Positions 1 through 6,986 of a stretch of DNA of 43,928 nt are shown one piece after another. The notes under the pieces were generated by a model. That model saw only the letters and a list, made by a program, of their open reading frames with translations. It ran no database searches and had not been told where the DNA came from. Source of the stretch: Gammaproteobacteria bacterium (GTDB lineage: Bacteria > Pseudomonadota > Gammaproteobacteria > Steroidobacterales > Woeseiaceae); contig JAOTVR010000023.1 of the NCBI GenBank assembly GCA_029863305.1, positions 1 to 43,928 on the forward strand, read 5' to 3'. The translations under genes were made by a program, and so were the position numbers. The first letter of the stretch is position 1. Every line of letters starts with the position of its first letter.

Positions 1-1
1 G

Positions 2-118
2 TTCGTGGCCGGCGGCCGCTACAATTTCAGCGACGCTTTCTCGGTGGGCCTCGACGGACGCTGGGGTGACGATATCTCGCGTTATGCAATCAGCGGTCGG
101 TATTATTTCGGCCAATAG
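2..118 (+). CDS. Outer-membrane beta-barrel protein, C-terminal end only
   Basis: Only the last 38 codons are inside the window; the gene enters from the left edge and stops with TAG at 116-118. The visible residues alternate polar and aromatic or hydrophobic positions (GGRYNFSDAFSVGLDGRWG, then ISGRYYFGQ), the pattern of amphipathic membrane beta strands. The aromatic-rich end resembles the closing strand of small outer-membrane barrels. A rho-independent terminator follows within 25 bases. The exact family cannot be told from this fragment. Confidence 0.55.
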   Translation, partial: FVAGGRYNFSDAFSVGLDGRWGDDISRYAISGRYYFGQ

Positions 119-137
119 GATCGTCCACATGCTCCTG

Positions 138-166
138 AAAACCCCGCCCTGCGCGGGGTTTTTTTT
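138..166 (+). terminator. Rho-independent terminator after the barrel gene
   Basis: A 7-bp GC-rich stem (ACCCCGC at 141-147 pairing with GCGGGGT at 153-159, loop 148-152) is flanked by A residues on the left and followed by a run of T. It sits about 20 bases after the stop codon of the partial barrel gene, exactly where a terminator is expected. Confidence 0.9.
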
Positions 167-283
167 GATTCAATGAAGAAACGGGGCGACGATGGGGCTT
201 GCAAACCGATATACGCGAAATACACAATAGACAGAATGACGGGCCACACTTAGTTTGACTAGCCAATGTGACGGGAGAAGCTC

Positions 284-655
284 ATGCGGCATGAATTGAT
301 TGAGGCACTCACTTATCCGAGGTTGCTGGTAGAGGAACTCATCTCAGAAAAGGACTGTCCGCACGACAGCCTGTTCGCGGCGACCGAAGAGCGATGTCGA
401 AATTGCGACACCAACAAAGAATGCCACTGGGCGAACTGCGTGGTCGATTTTTCCGAGTTCGACGACACGCCGGATCACACGCTCAACGCCTCCCTGCGTT
501 ACGGCATCAAGCTCGTCGAGAAGCTACACAACAAACTGCGCCACAACGAAACGACCTGTACCTGCGAGCCCTGCACCTGGGTGCGGGATGCGCAGCGCCT
601 CACCGAGGAATTCGACGCACACCTCGAAACCGGCATTCACGGACCGATGTACTGA
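284..655 (+). CDS. Small Cys-rich protein, probable metal binder
   Basis: A 123-residue soluble protein with no signal peptide or membrane segment. A GGGAG ribosome site lies about 7 bases before the ATG. It carries two cysteine clusters: CRNCDTNKECHWANC around residues 38-52 and TCTCEPCTW around residues 91-99. The spacing suggests bound zinc or another metal. The rest is acidic and helix-rich (FDDTPDHTL, LRYGIKLVEKLHNKL). It stands alone between the upstream terminator and the convergent aldo/keto reductase gene. I do not recognise the family, so function is unknown; that it is a real gene is supported by codon use and ribosome site. Confidence 0.7.
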   Translation: MRHELIEALTYPRLLVEELISEKDCPHDSLFAATEERCRNCDTNKECHWANCVVDFSEFDDTPDHTLNASLRYGIKLVEKLHNKLRHNETTCTCEPCTWVRDAQRLTEEFDAHLETGIHGPMY

Positions 656-677
656 TCGCGACGGGGCGACCCGCGGC

Positions 678-1643
678 TCACGCCGAGCCGAATATCCGCT
701 CGATCTCGGCGATGACGTCGGGCGTAAAGCTGTCGACGAACTTCATTGCCTGCATATTCTCGTGCACCTGCTCCACCCGGCTTGCGCCGGTCATGACCGT
801 ACTCACATAAGGATTCTGCAGGCACCAGGCTATCGACAACTGCGCGAGACTTGCACCCATTCCTTTCGCGACAGGCTCCAGTGCCGATGCTTTGGCCAGT
901 CGCTGCTTGTCGGTCAGTTGGTCTTTGAGCCAGTCGAGGCCATCGAGGGCGCCACGACTGCCTTCCGGGATGCCGGTCTTGTACTTGCCGGTCAGCAGTC
1001 CCGAGGCTAACGGACTCCAGGTCGTCGACCCGTAACCGTATTCCTTGTATACGGACTCGTATGCAGCGCCGAACCTGTGCCGTTCGAACAGGTTATAGAC
1101 GGGTTGCTCGACGACGGGTTTGTGCAGGTGGTGACGCTCGGCAACCTCGATCGCGGTCAATATGTCGGCAGCCTCCCATTCCGACGTGCCCCAATACAGG
1201 GCTTTACCCTTCTCGATAATGTTGTGCATCGCCCAGACAGTCTCTTCGATCGGCGTCGCAGGGTCAGCGCGGTGACAAAAGAGCAGGTCGACGTAGTCCA
1301 TATCCAGTCGTGTTAGCGAACCATCGATTGCCTCGATCAGGTATTTGCGATTCAGCGTATTCCGTTCGTTGGGGCGATCGTGCAGCCCCCAGAACAGTTT
1401 GGTCGAAACGAGGTAACTGCCGCGACGCCAACCCAGCTTCCTGAGCGCTGCGCCCATGACCGTTTCCGCCTTGCCGCCCGCGTACGCTTCAGCATTATCG
1501 AAAAAATTGACGCCGGCGTCATACGCTGCCGCCATCATCGCGACGGTCGATTCGATTCCAGCTTGATTGTGCAGGGTGATCCAGGAACCGAAGGACAGCT
1601 CACTAACCTGAATGCCCGCTTTGCCCAGGTGGCGGTATTTCAT
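678..1643 (-). CDS. Aldo/keto reductase, Kv-beta/YghZ-like
   Basis: A 321-residue NADPH-dependent aldo/keto reductase with the usual (beta/alpha)8 barrel. The catalytic tetrad is visible: Asp49 and Tyr54 in [11 protein letters not shown], Lys82 in LVSTKLFWG and His124 in LLFCHRADP. The opening [19 protein letters not shown] and the order of motifs match the Kv-channel beta-subunit/YghZ branch, which reduces small aldehydes such as methylglyoxal. An upstream in-frame ATG at 1697 would add 18 residues. I chose 1643 because AAGGAG lies 6 bases before it and it matches the usual family start. The physiological substrate is not evident. Confidence 0.9.
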   Translation of the reverse strand: MKYRHLGKAGIQVSELSFGSWITLHNQAGIESTVAMMAAAYDAGVNFFDNAEAYAGGKAETVMGAALRKLGWRRGSYLVSTKLFWGLHDRPNERNTLNRKYLIEAIDGSLTRLDMDYVDLLFCHRADPATPIEETVWAMHNIIEKGKALYWGTSEWEAADILTAIEVAERHHLHKPVVEQPVYNLFERHRFGAAYESVYKEYGYGSTTWSPLASGLLTGKYKTGIPEGSRGALDGLDWLKDQLTDKQRLAKASALEPVAKGMGASLAQLSIAWCLQNPYVSTVMTGASRVEQVHENMQAMKFVDSFTPDVIAEIERIFGSA

Positions 1644-1771
1644 TCGCACTCCTTCATATTCGGGGTTCGATATGTGACCGATCCATGAGTCTGACAATCT
1701 ACGCTACTTCACATCGAGACAGAACAATGACGTTCTCGGTTATGATTGCAGAACATTGAGGAGAGATCGCA

Positions 1772-1999
1772 ATGAATGATTCGACGAACAGCCGTGTGCC
1801 CATATTGCTGTGGCCGTTCTATGCCATCTGGCGGCTACTGACGTTTATTCTCGAACTCATTGGCCGGCTGTTGTGTGGATTGCTCGGGACGGGCTTGATG
1901 GTTGCCGGGGTCGCAATCACGCTCAGCGTCATCGGCGCCCCGCTCGGAATTCCGCTCGCATCACTCGGATTCCTGTTGCTGGTGCGCGCCATCTTCTGA
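1772..1999 (+). CDS. Small two-helix membrane protein
   Basis: A 75-residue protein preceded by GAGGAG 8 bases before the ATG. After a short polar N-terminus it is almost wholly hydrophobic, with two likely membrane helices (about residues 10-40 and 42-74) separated by a Gly-rich turn. The second half, with VAGVAITLSVIGAPLGIPLA, resembles small bacterial inner-membrane proteins of unknown role. A possible -10 (TATGAT, 1741-1746) precedes the gene. No function can be assigned. Confidence 0.7.
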   Translation: MNDSTNSRVPILLWPFYAIWRLLTFILELIGRLLCGLLGTGLMVAGVAITLSVIGAPLGIPLASLGFLLLVRAIF

Positions 2000-2086
2000 A
2001 CGCCACGCCTTGGCCTGGGCACCCTTTTTTTGGCCTCAACCGCTGCGCGGCTCACTACCGGCTGCAAATGCAAACAGATTGTTGCG

Positions 2087-2116
2087 TTGATGTTTCACAG
2101 GGCCGCGTCCTATACT
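2087..2116 (+). promoter_or_regulatory. Putative sigma-70 promoter for the DUF6351-like gene
   Basis: TTGATG (2087-2092) and TATACT (2111-2116) with an 18-base spacer form a reasonable sigma-70 promoter. Transcription from about 2123 would give a leader of some 45 bases before the chosen ATG at 2168. Confidence 0.4.
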
Positions 2117-2167
2117 CCCCGAAATTTCTCTGTCCGGCGTAAATGTAACCTGAGGTATAGTTGTGTA

Positions 2168-4411
2168 ATGGCCTGGACGCGACGCAAGAAATTCGCAGTG
2201 GCATTCGTGACAATTGTCCTTGTCGCGCTGATCGCGGCATTTCTCGCCGTCTATCCGCTGCTACAGCAATTGAGCGACGATCGCTACGCCGGCCAGCCGA
2301 AGGTCGTCGCATTACCACCAGGGTACGATCCGCTGGCTGCGATGAGCCCCTACGACGGTACGCATCCTGCGACAAACGGTCGACCTCAGGATCCTTACCC
2401 GTATCCAATTCCTGTCGGTGGCGCAGGCCCGGTAGTTCCGACCTACGCGGACAAGCTGGACTATCCGTTCGCCTGTCGAACGGAAAGTTCAGGGCTGGGG
2501 CAACCACTTGTCGACAATCACGATGGTGCCGGCACGCCCGTTTACGCTATGGACGAATCAGGCAAGAAAACGGATCGAATCATCGGCTATAGCAAGGACT
2601 GTAGCCTGAATACGAACGTGTACTACTACTATCGCAGTCGCAGCACCGGGGAGTTTGTGCCGCTCGCGGGACAGCCGACGGACATTGACGAGCTGCTGCT
2701 CGACGGTCAGGCCGTGCCCTTCGTAGTCCGTCTCGAAATCGGAACGATCAACCGACACATCTATGTCATCGCTGTTTTGAGAGGCCCGCATGACACGCCC
2801 GAAAAGCCGGACCTGAAATACTGGAATCGCAAACTCATCTACCAGTTTCGCGGCGGCGTCGGCATTGGTCGCCGGCAGGGACGCATTACACCGGATTACA
2901 TTCCTGACCGGCGCCAGGAGCAACTGCGGCAGGGATTCGCGATCGCCCATTCGACGGCAAACCAGACCTCGAACAGTTACGACATAGAACTCTCCGAAGA
3001 CACGGTTGCACGTGTCAAACGTCAATTCTCTGCCCGCTATGCCGAGCCGTACTACACGATTGGCATTGGCGGATCCGGCGGCGCAATACAGCAATACCTG
3101 ATCGGACAGAACCGGCCGAAATTGCTCGATGCCGGAGTCGCCTTGTACTCGTACCCGGATATGGTCACCCAGACGACCAAGGTGATGGATTGCGAGTTGC
3201 TGGAGTACTATTTCGATGTCACGGACGCCGGCAACCAGAAGTGGCAATCGTGGTCACAGCGCGCCTGGATTGAAGGATTCAATGCCCGCGATGATGTTCC
3301 CAACGAATTCGAACTCCTTCGTGCCTTGCAGGCCATCAGCCAGGCGCAATGGCCGGAGTGGTCGGACGGCCATACCGAGTGCACACGCAGCTGGCGAAAT
3401 TTGACGCCGCAGATTGCGAATCCGCGTTACACCTACTTCAGGTCGCTCTTCGCCCCGGATGTTTTTGAACGAGTGCCGTGGACATACTGGGATAATCTAA
3501 AGCGAGTGTATGGTACGGACGAAAATGGTCTGGCCCGTCGCACTTATGACAATGTCGGCGTGCAGTACGGATTGGCGGCACTCAAGCAGGGACTGATTAC
3601 GGTCACCGAGTTCCTGAATCTGAACGATACGATTGGCGGCTGGAAGCCCGCAGTCGAGATGTTGCCGGAGCGGTATTGGTTATCTCGCGCGGCGCTGTCG
3701 AGCCTGGCAGACCTTTCCGTTTGGAGCCATCACAATATGACCGGTAAGAACTCCGGTGGTGAGCCCGCGCGCCGCAGCGTGGGCGATACCAGCGCAATTG
3801 CAGCGGCATACCGATCCGGCCAGGTATTCATGGGAAAACTGTCGATACCCATCATCGATTTCCGCCACTATCTCGAACAAGAGCTGAACATGCATCACAG
3901 CCTGCAGTCATTTTCCGCCCGCCTGCGGATGTTGCGTTGGCAAGGCAATGCCGATAGTCAGGTCATATGGTCTGCACCAAAACCATTCGCGCCGTTGCGC
4001 GAAGCGATTGACGTCCTGGATCATTGGCTCGAGAACATGCGTGCTGATCCGGGGCTGACGGTCGTCGAAGCGAAGCCACAACAGGCGACGGATCGGTGCT
4101 ACAGCGAGACCGGACAGGTCATTGCCAGCGGCACAACGGTCTGGGATGGCGTATGGAACGGCAAATCGGCCGGCAAATGCATGGACGAATACCCGATCTT
4201 CAGCAATCCGCGCATCGTGGCGGGTGACGACTATGCCGGGTATGTTTTCAAATGCCACCTGCAGTCAGTAGACGAGGCAATCGCCAACGGCGAGTACGCG
4301 CCTGTCGACGTGTCGGCCTACCGTGACGAGCTGCGTCGCGTATTTCCCGACGGCGTTTGTGATTACAGGCGAGGCGATGCCGGCAGGCCTGACGACCTGC
4401 TGTTAGAGTGA
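2168..4411 (+). CDS. DUF6351-like membrane-anchored or secreted hydrolase
   Basis: A 747-residue protein with an N-terminal hydrophobic segment (about residues 7-30, after basic MAWTRRKKF) that acts as a signal anchor. The rest is extracytoplasmic, with many paired cysteines. A nucleophile-elbow-like GIGGSGGAIQQYLIG centres on Ser303, followed by LLDAGVALYSYPDM. These features match the DUF6351 family, which is distantly like tannase/feruloyl-esterase alpha/beta hydrolases. An earlier in-frame ATG at 2030 would add 46 residues without signal character; 2168 fits both the promoter at 2087-2116 and the hydrophobic N-terminus. Substrate unknown. Family call moderately sure, hydrolase activity inferred. 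Confidence 0.65.
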   Translation: MAWTRRKKFAVAFVTIVLVALIAAFLAVYPLLQQLSDDRYAGQPKVVALPPGYDPLAAMSPYDGTHPATNGRPQDPYPYPIPVGGAGPVVPTYADKLDYPFACRTESSGLGQPLVDNHDGAGTPVYAMDESGKKTDRIIGYSKDCSLNTNVYYYYRSRSTGEFVPLAGQPTDIDELLLDGQAVPFVVRLEIGTINRHIYVIAVLRGPHDTPEKPDLKYWNRKLIYQFRGGVGIGRRQGRITPDYIPDRRQEQLRQGFAIAHSTANQTSNSYDIELSEDTVARVKRQFSARYAEPYYTIGIGGSGGAIQQYLIGQNRPKLLDAGVALYSYPDMVTQTTKVMDCELLEYYFDVTDAGNQKWQSWSQRAWIEGFNARDDVPNEFELLRALQAISQAQWPEWSDGHTECTRSWRNLTPQIANPRYTYFRSLFAPDVFERVPWTYWDNLKRVYGTDENGLARRTYDNVGVQYGLAALKQGLITVTEFLNLNDTIGGWKPAVEMLPERYWLSRAALSSLADLSVWSHHNMTGKNSGGEPARRSVGDTSAIAAAYRSGQVFMGKLSIPIIDFRHYLEQELNMHHSLQSFSARLRMLRWQGNADSQVIWSAPKPFAPLREAIDVLDHWLENMRADPGLTVVEAKPQQATDRCYSETGQVIASGTTVWDGVWNGKSAGKCMDEYPIFSNPRIVAGDDYAGYVFKCHLQSVDEAIANGEYAPVDVSAYRDELRRVFPDGVCDYRRGDAGRPDDLLLE

Positions 4412-4439
4412 CAGACATACCGGCGTCGCCTTGTTGGCA

Positions 4440-4844
4440 CTATTCTGACGGCGTGCCCGGACTCAATACGTCGGTATCATCATAAGCCGGCGGTGCAGCT
4501 TCTGCTTCGTCATCGGCATCGACCTCCGACTCCATGGCGGGCGCCGATGGCTCGCCTTGCCCGCAGTCCCAGCCCCAACCCTCGAGCTTGGCGATGAATT
4601 CTTCGGTCTTGCTTTCGCAATAGCCTTCCTGGCTGTCCGCGCTCCAGAGCACCTGTTTCTCGCCGGGCGCCTCCGTATCCTTGTAGTAATGCACCTCGCA
4701 GGGCACGGCTACGCCGGGCTCGGTGAGGATCTCGACGCGCCGTTGCAGCTCGCCAAAGGAACACTGATAGGACCCGACGTCCTGGCCCAGCGCCAGGCAT
4801 GGTACCGCCGCCGTAATCAGTGCAAGTGCGTATTTCGTATTCAT
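4440..4844 (-). CDS. Small secreted Cys-containing protein, unknown function
   Basis: A 134-residue protein beginning MNTKYALALITAAVPCLALG, a clear signal peptide, so the product is periplasmic or secreted. The mature part has four cysteines (YQCSFGELQRR, VPCEVHYYK, EGYCESKTEEF, GWDCGQG) that could form two disulfides. It ends in a low-complexity acidic Ala/Asp/Glu tail. GGAGAG precedes the ATG at 4844; a longer reading to 4976 lacks such a site and would bury the signal peptide. It is convergent with the DUF6351-like gene, with a 28-base gap. Proteins of this look are common and uncharacterised in gammaproteobacteria. Confidence 0.7.
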   Translation of the reverse strand: MNTKYALALITAAVPCLALGQDVGSYQCSFGELQRRVEILTEPGVAVPCEVHYYKDTEAPGEKQVLWSADSQEGYCESKTEEFIAKLEGWGWDCGQGEPSAPAMESEVDADDEAEAAPPAYDDTDVLSPGTPSE

Positions 4845-5031
4845 ATCGCTCTCCGTATTGGGACACCAGTCACCGTATGAGTATAGCGCCCCGCTCGTGT
4901 ATATTCCTTTGAGCATCGTCGTGCTGTGGAAGTGGACACTTCGACTGCCGCCACCGCTATTTGCCGGCTCGATCACCTTTGGGGTACTGCTGTATGGACC
5001 TGCTCTTTTTTATGGCTCGTTATCGAACGTG

Positions 5032-5817
5032 ATGAAAACAACACTCGCAAAACTGCCGGAATGGATGAAGGCGCCCCTCAGATGGCTGGTCACCCATGTG
5101 CGTGCTATTCCCTACTACGGCACGGGCCGGGTCTGCCCGGTTTGCACGAAGTCATCGCGTCGCTTTCGCACATACGGCGCCGTGGCGCGCAAAGAAGCCG
5201 AATGCGCTCATTGCAGCGCCCTTGAACGTCATCGGCTGTTGTGGCTTTTTGTTTCCAGACGGACGGATTTGTTTGACGGTAAATCGAAGCAAGTTCTGCA
5301 TGTGGCGCCCGAGCCCTGCCTGGCGACAAGACTGCAGGAAAAGCTGGGCGACGATTACATCACCGCCGATTTATACCGCCCGACCGCCAGGGTCAGGATG
5401 GACATCACCAACATCGACTACCCCGATGAGTCGTTCGATGTCATCTATTGCAGCCATGTCCTGGAGCATGTCCTGGACGATAGAAAAGCCATGCGGGAGT
5501 TTCATCGAACCCTGAAGAGTGATGGATGGGCGATCCTGCTCGTGCCGATCTCAGCTGATGTCACCTATGAGGATGCGTCTATCGTCGAGCCACAAGATCG
5601 ACTCAAAGCGTTTGGCCAGGAAGACCACGTGCGGCGTTACGGCCCGGATTACGCAGACAGACTTCGTGAGGCAGGCTTCGACGTCGCGATCACCGGGATT
5701 CATGACCTGGCTGACGATGATGAAATCCTCCGGATGGGTCTGAGGCACGCGAGCGGCGACATATTCTATTGCACAAAACGCCGGACCGGAGCTGGCGCAG
5801 GGAGTAAACAATTGTAA
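5032..5817 (+). CDS. SAM-dependent methyltransferase with N-terminal zinc ribbon
   Basis: A 261-residue class I methyltransferase. Near the N-terminus a zinc ribbon is visible (VCPVCTKSSRRF, then ECAHCSALERHRLLW). The Rossmann part follows: VLHVAPEP for the motif I strand, DDYITADLY for the acidic end of strand 2, and FDVIYCSHVLEHVLDDRKAM, the typical type-11 motif. Such zinc-ribbon methyltransferases often lie in surface-polysaccharide loci, but none is adjacent here and the substrate is open. The frame stays open upstream to 4858 with two hydrophobic stretches; I rejected that extension because the region looks like the divergent promoter zone. No strong ribosome site precedes 5032, so the start is uncertain. 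Confidence 0.8.
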   Translation: MKTTLAKLPEWMKAPLRWLVTHVRAIPYYGTGRVCPVCTKSSRRFRTYGAVARKEAECAHCSALERHRLLWLFVSRRTDLFDGKSKQVLHVAPEPCLATRLQEKLGDDYITADLYRPTARVRMDITNIDYPDESFDVIYCSHVLEHVLDDRKAMREFHRTLKSDGWAILLVPISADVTYEDASIVEPQDRLKAFGQEDHVRRYGPDYADRLREAGFDVAITGIHDLADDDEILRMGLRHASGDIFYCTKRRTGAGAGSKQL

Positions 5818-5883
5818 ATTTGTGCCGGTACGGCCGCTGAATCCAATATATTTCGGTATTGCAGATTGATTTAGGAGTGACCC

Positions 5884-6477
5884 ATGACCCCCAAGAGCCT
5901 GATCACCTTGATAGCATTGTCCTTGTTGATGTCCTTGCCGATCATTGCCTCGGCGCAGTCGGGCAGGGATAAGGAAAAGCCCGTTGCCGACAGAGAAATC
6001 AGCACGGCTCAGAATCGGGCCCGCACGCAGGAGACGATCGATGAACTGTCTGCAGAGCAGCGGGAAGAGCTGGAGGAGGAAGTTCGTGCCCGGCGCGACA
6101 GGGATCCGGACGGCCTGGATGACGCTGACGATGACGCTGACGATGACGGTAAGTCCGCGGCGCAGCTCGATAGGAACAAAGGTAAGACCAAAGCCGCAGG
6201 CCAGGAAATGAAAGCTCGCGGCGACCTGCAGCGCGAGGGCGCTGAGGCCCAGGGCAGCGAGCGAGCACAGGAAATGCGTGCGCGTCGCGACGAGCGTAAG
6301 GCGATCAAGGACGATTACAGGTCAGGTCGGGAAGCGGGCGACGAAGCCGACGTAGCTGCACACGCTGACGACAGACCAGGCGAACTGGACGATCCGGAGC
6401 GTTCGGACGCTGCGATCGACGCCGCCGAGGCAAAGGATAAACCCAAGAAGCCGTGGTGGAAATTCTGGGATGACTAG
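5884..6477 (+). CDS. Exported highly charged repetitive protein ending PWWKFW
   Basis: A 197-residue protein with a clear signal peptide (hydrophobic residues 5-24, cleavage after ASA). The mature protein is almost entirely charged and predicted helical or disordered: Glu/Arg-rich heptad-like runs, a DDADDDADDDG acidic repeat around residues 78-88, and basic/acidic alternation after that. It ends KPKKPWWKFWDD, a Trp-rich basic tip seen at the end of several unrelated exported bacterial proteins. AGGAG lies 7 bases before the ATG. No enzymatic motif is present. A role in the envelope, such as metal or polyelectrolyte binding, is only a guess. Confidence 0.7.
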   Translation: MTPKSLITLIALSLLMSLPIIASAQSGRDKEKPVADREISTAQNRARTQETIDELSAEQREELEEEVRARRDRDPDGLDDADDDADDDGKSAAQLDRNKGKTKAAGQEMKARGDLQREGAEAQGSERAQEMRARRDERKAIKDDYRSGREAGDEADVAAHADDRPGELDDPERSDAAIDAAEAKDKPKKPWWKFWDD

Positions 6478-6492
6478 AGCTTGAACGGCACG

Positions 6493-6514
6493 AGCCCGGC
6501 CATCAGGTCGGGCT
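6493..6514. terminator. Weak hairpin between convergent genes
   Basis: AGCCCG (6493-6498) pairs with CGGGCT (6509-6514) between the stop of the charged exported protein gene and the stop of ygbA. There is no good T run on either strand, so termination is possible but weak. Confidence 0.3.
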
Positions 6515-6522
6515 GCGCCTTG

Positions 6523-6897
6523 TTATTTCTGCCGCGACTGCTTGCGTTGCTCGCGCGTGAGTTCGCGCGGGTGCGTGGCCTTGCGGAAACCATCCAGTTG
6601 GTGGGCTATAGCGAGCAGCGGATGGCGCAATAGCATCCGGGGACCGGCGTATCGCATGATCGCTCGGGCCTGAGCCTTGCGAGCGGGCTTGTAACAGTGG
6701 ATGGGACAGTTGGCACAGGTCGGTTTGTCTTCGCCGTAAGGACATTTATCGAGCCGCACCTCGGCATAGCCCAGGAATTCCTGACACTCCGCGCATAACA
6801 CGTCCGCGGAATTGTCATGCTGAGCCGAACAATAGATACCGACCATCACGGCCATGGTTCGCCTCTCCCGGGCGAGACGTTTCTTTTCGGATCTCAT
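6523..6897 (-). CDS. ygbA: YgbA-like nitrous-oxide-stimulated promoter family protein
   Basis: A 124-residue protein whose pattern follows Escherichia coli YgbA: basic start KKRLARERRT, a helix ending IYCSAQH, Cys pair LCAECQEFL, then the signature KCPYGEDKPTCANCPIHCYKP and MRYAGPRMLLRHPLLA. The eight or so cysteines suggest a bound metal or iron-sulfur site. In enterobacteria the family is induced by nitric oxide and helps cells recover iron metabolism; a similar role is inferred here. A longer frame to 6942 exists; I chose 6897 because family members begin with this basic helix. It lies just downstream of the M28 peptidase gene on the same strand. Confidence 0.85.
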   Translation of the reverse strand: MRSEKKRLARERRTMAVMVGIYCSAQHDNSADVLCAECQEFLGYAEVRLDKCPYGEDKPTCANCPIHCYKPARKAQARAIMRYAGPRMLLRHPLLAIAHQLDGFRKATHPRELTREQRKQSRQK

Positions 6898-6951
6898 TCC
6901 AGTCCCGTCTGCAAACAGCCAAATCAGAGTAACATCCGTCACCCACGGCTT

Positions 6952-6986
6952 CGATAGCGGATTTCCGATCTGATTCCTCGCTATCG
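6952..6986. promoter_or_regulatory. 8-bp inverted repeat between the M28 gene and ygbA
   Basis: CGATAGCG (6952-6959) and CGCTATCG (6979-6986) are perfect inverted copies 19 bases apart. The right arm overlaps the stop codon of the M28 peptidase gene; the left arm is about 55 bases before the ygbA start. It could end the peptidase transcript or bind a regulator of ygbA. No T run follows. Confidence 0.35.

Noticed and set aside
4858-5031. N-terminal extension of the methyltransferase with two hydrophobic stretches
   Set aside because: It would start with TTG without ribosome site inside the divergent promoter region; hydrophobicity is probably incidental, although a membrane anchor is not fully excluded.
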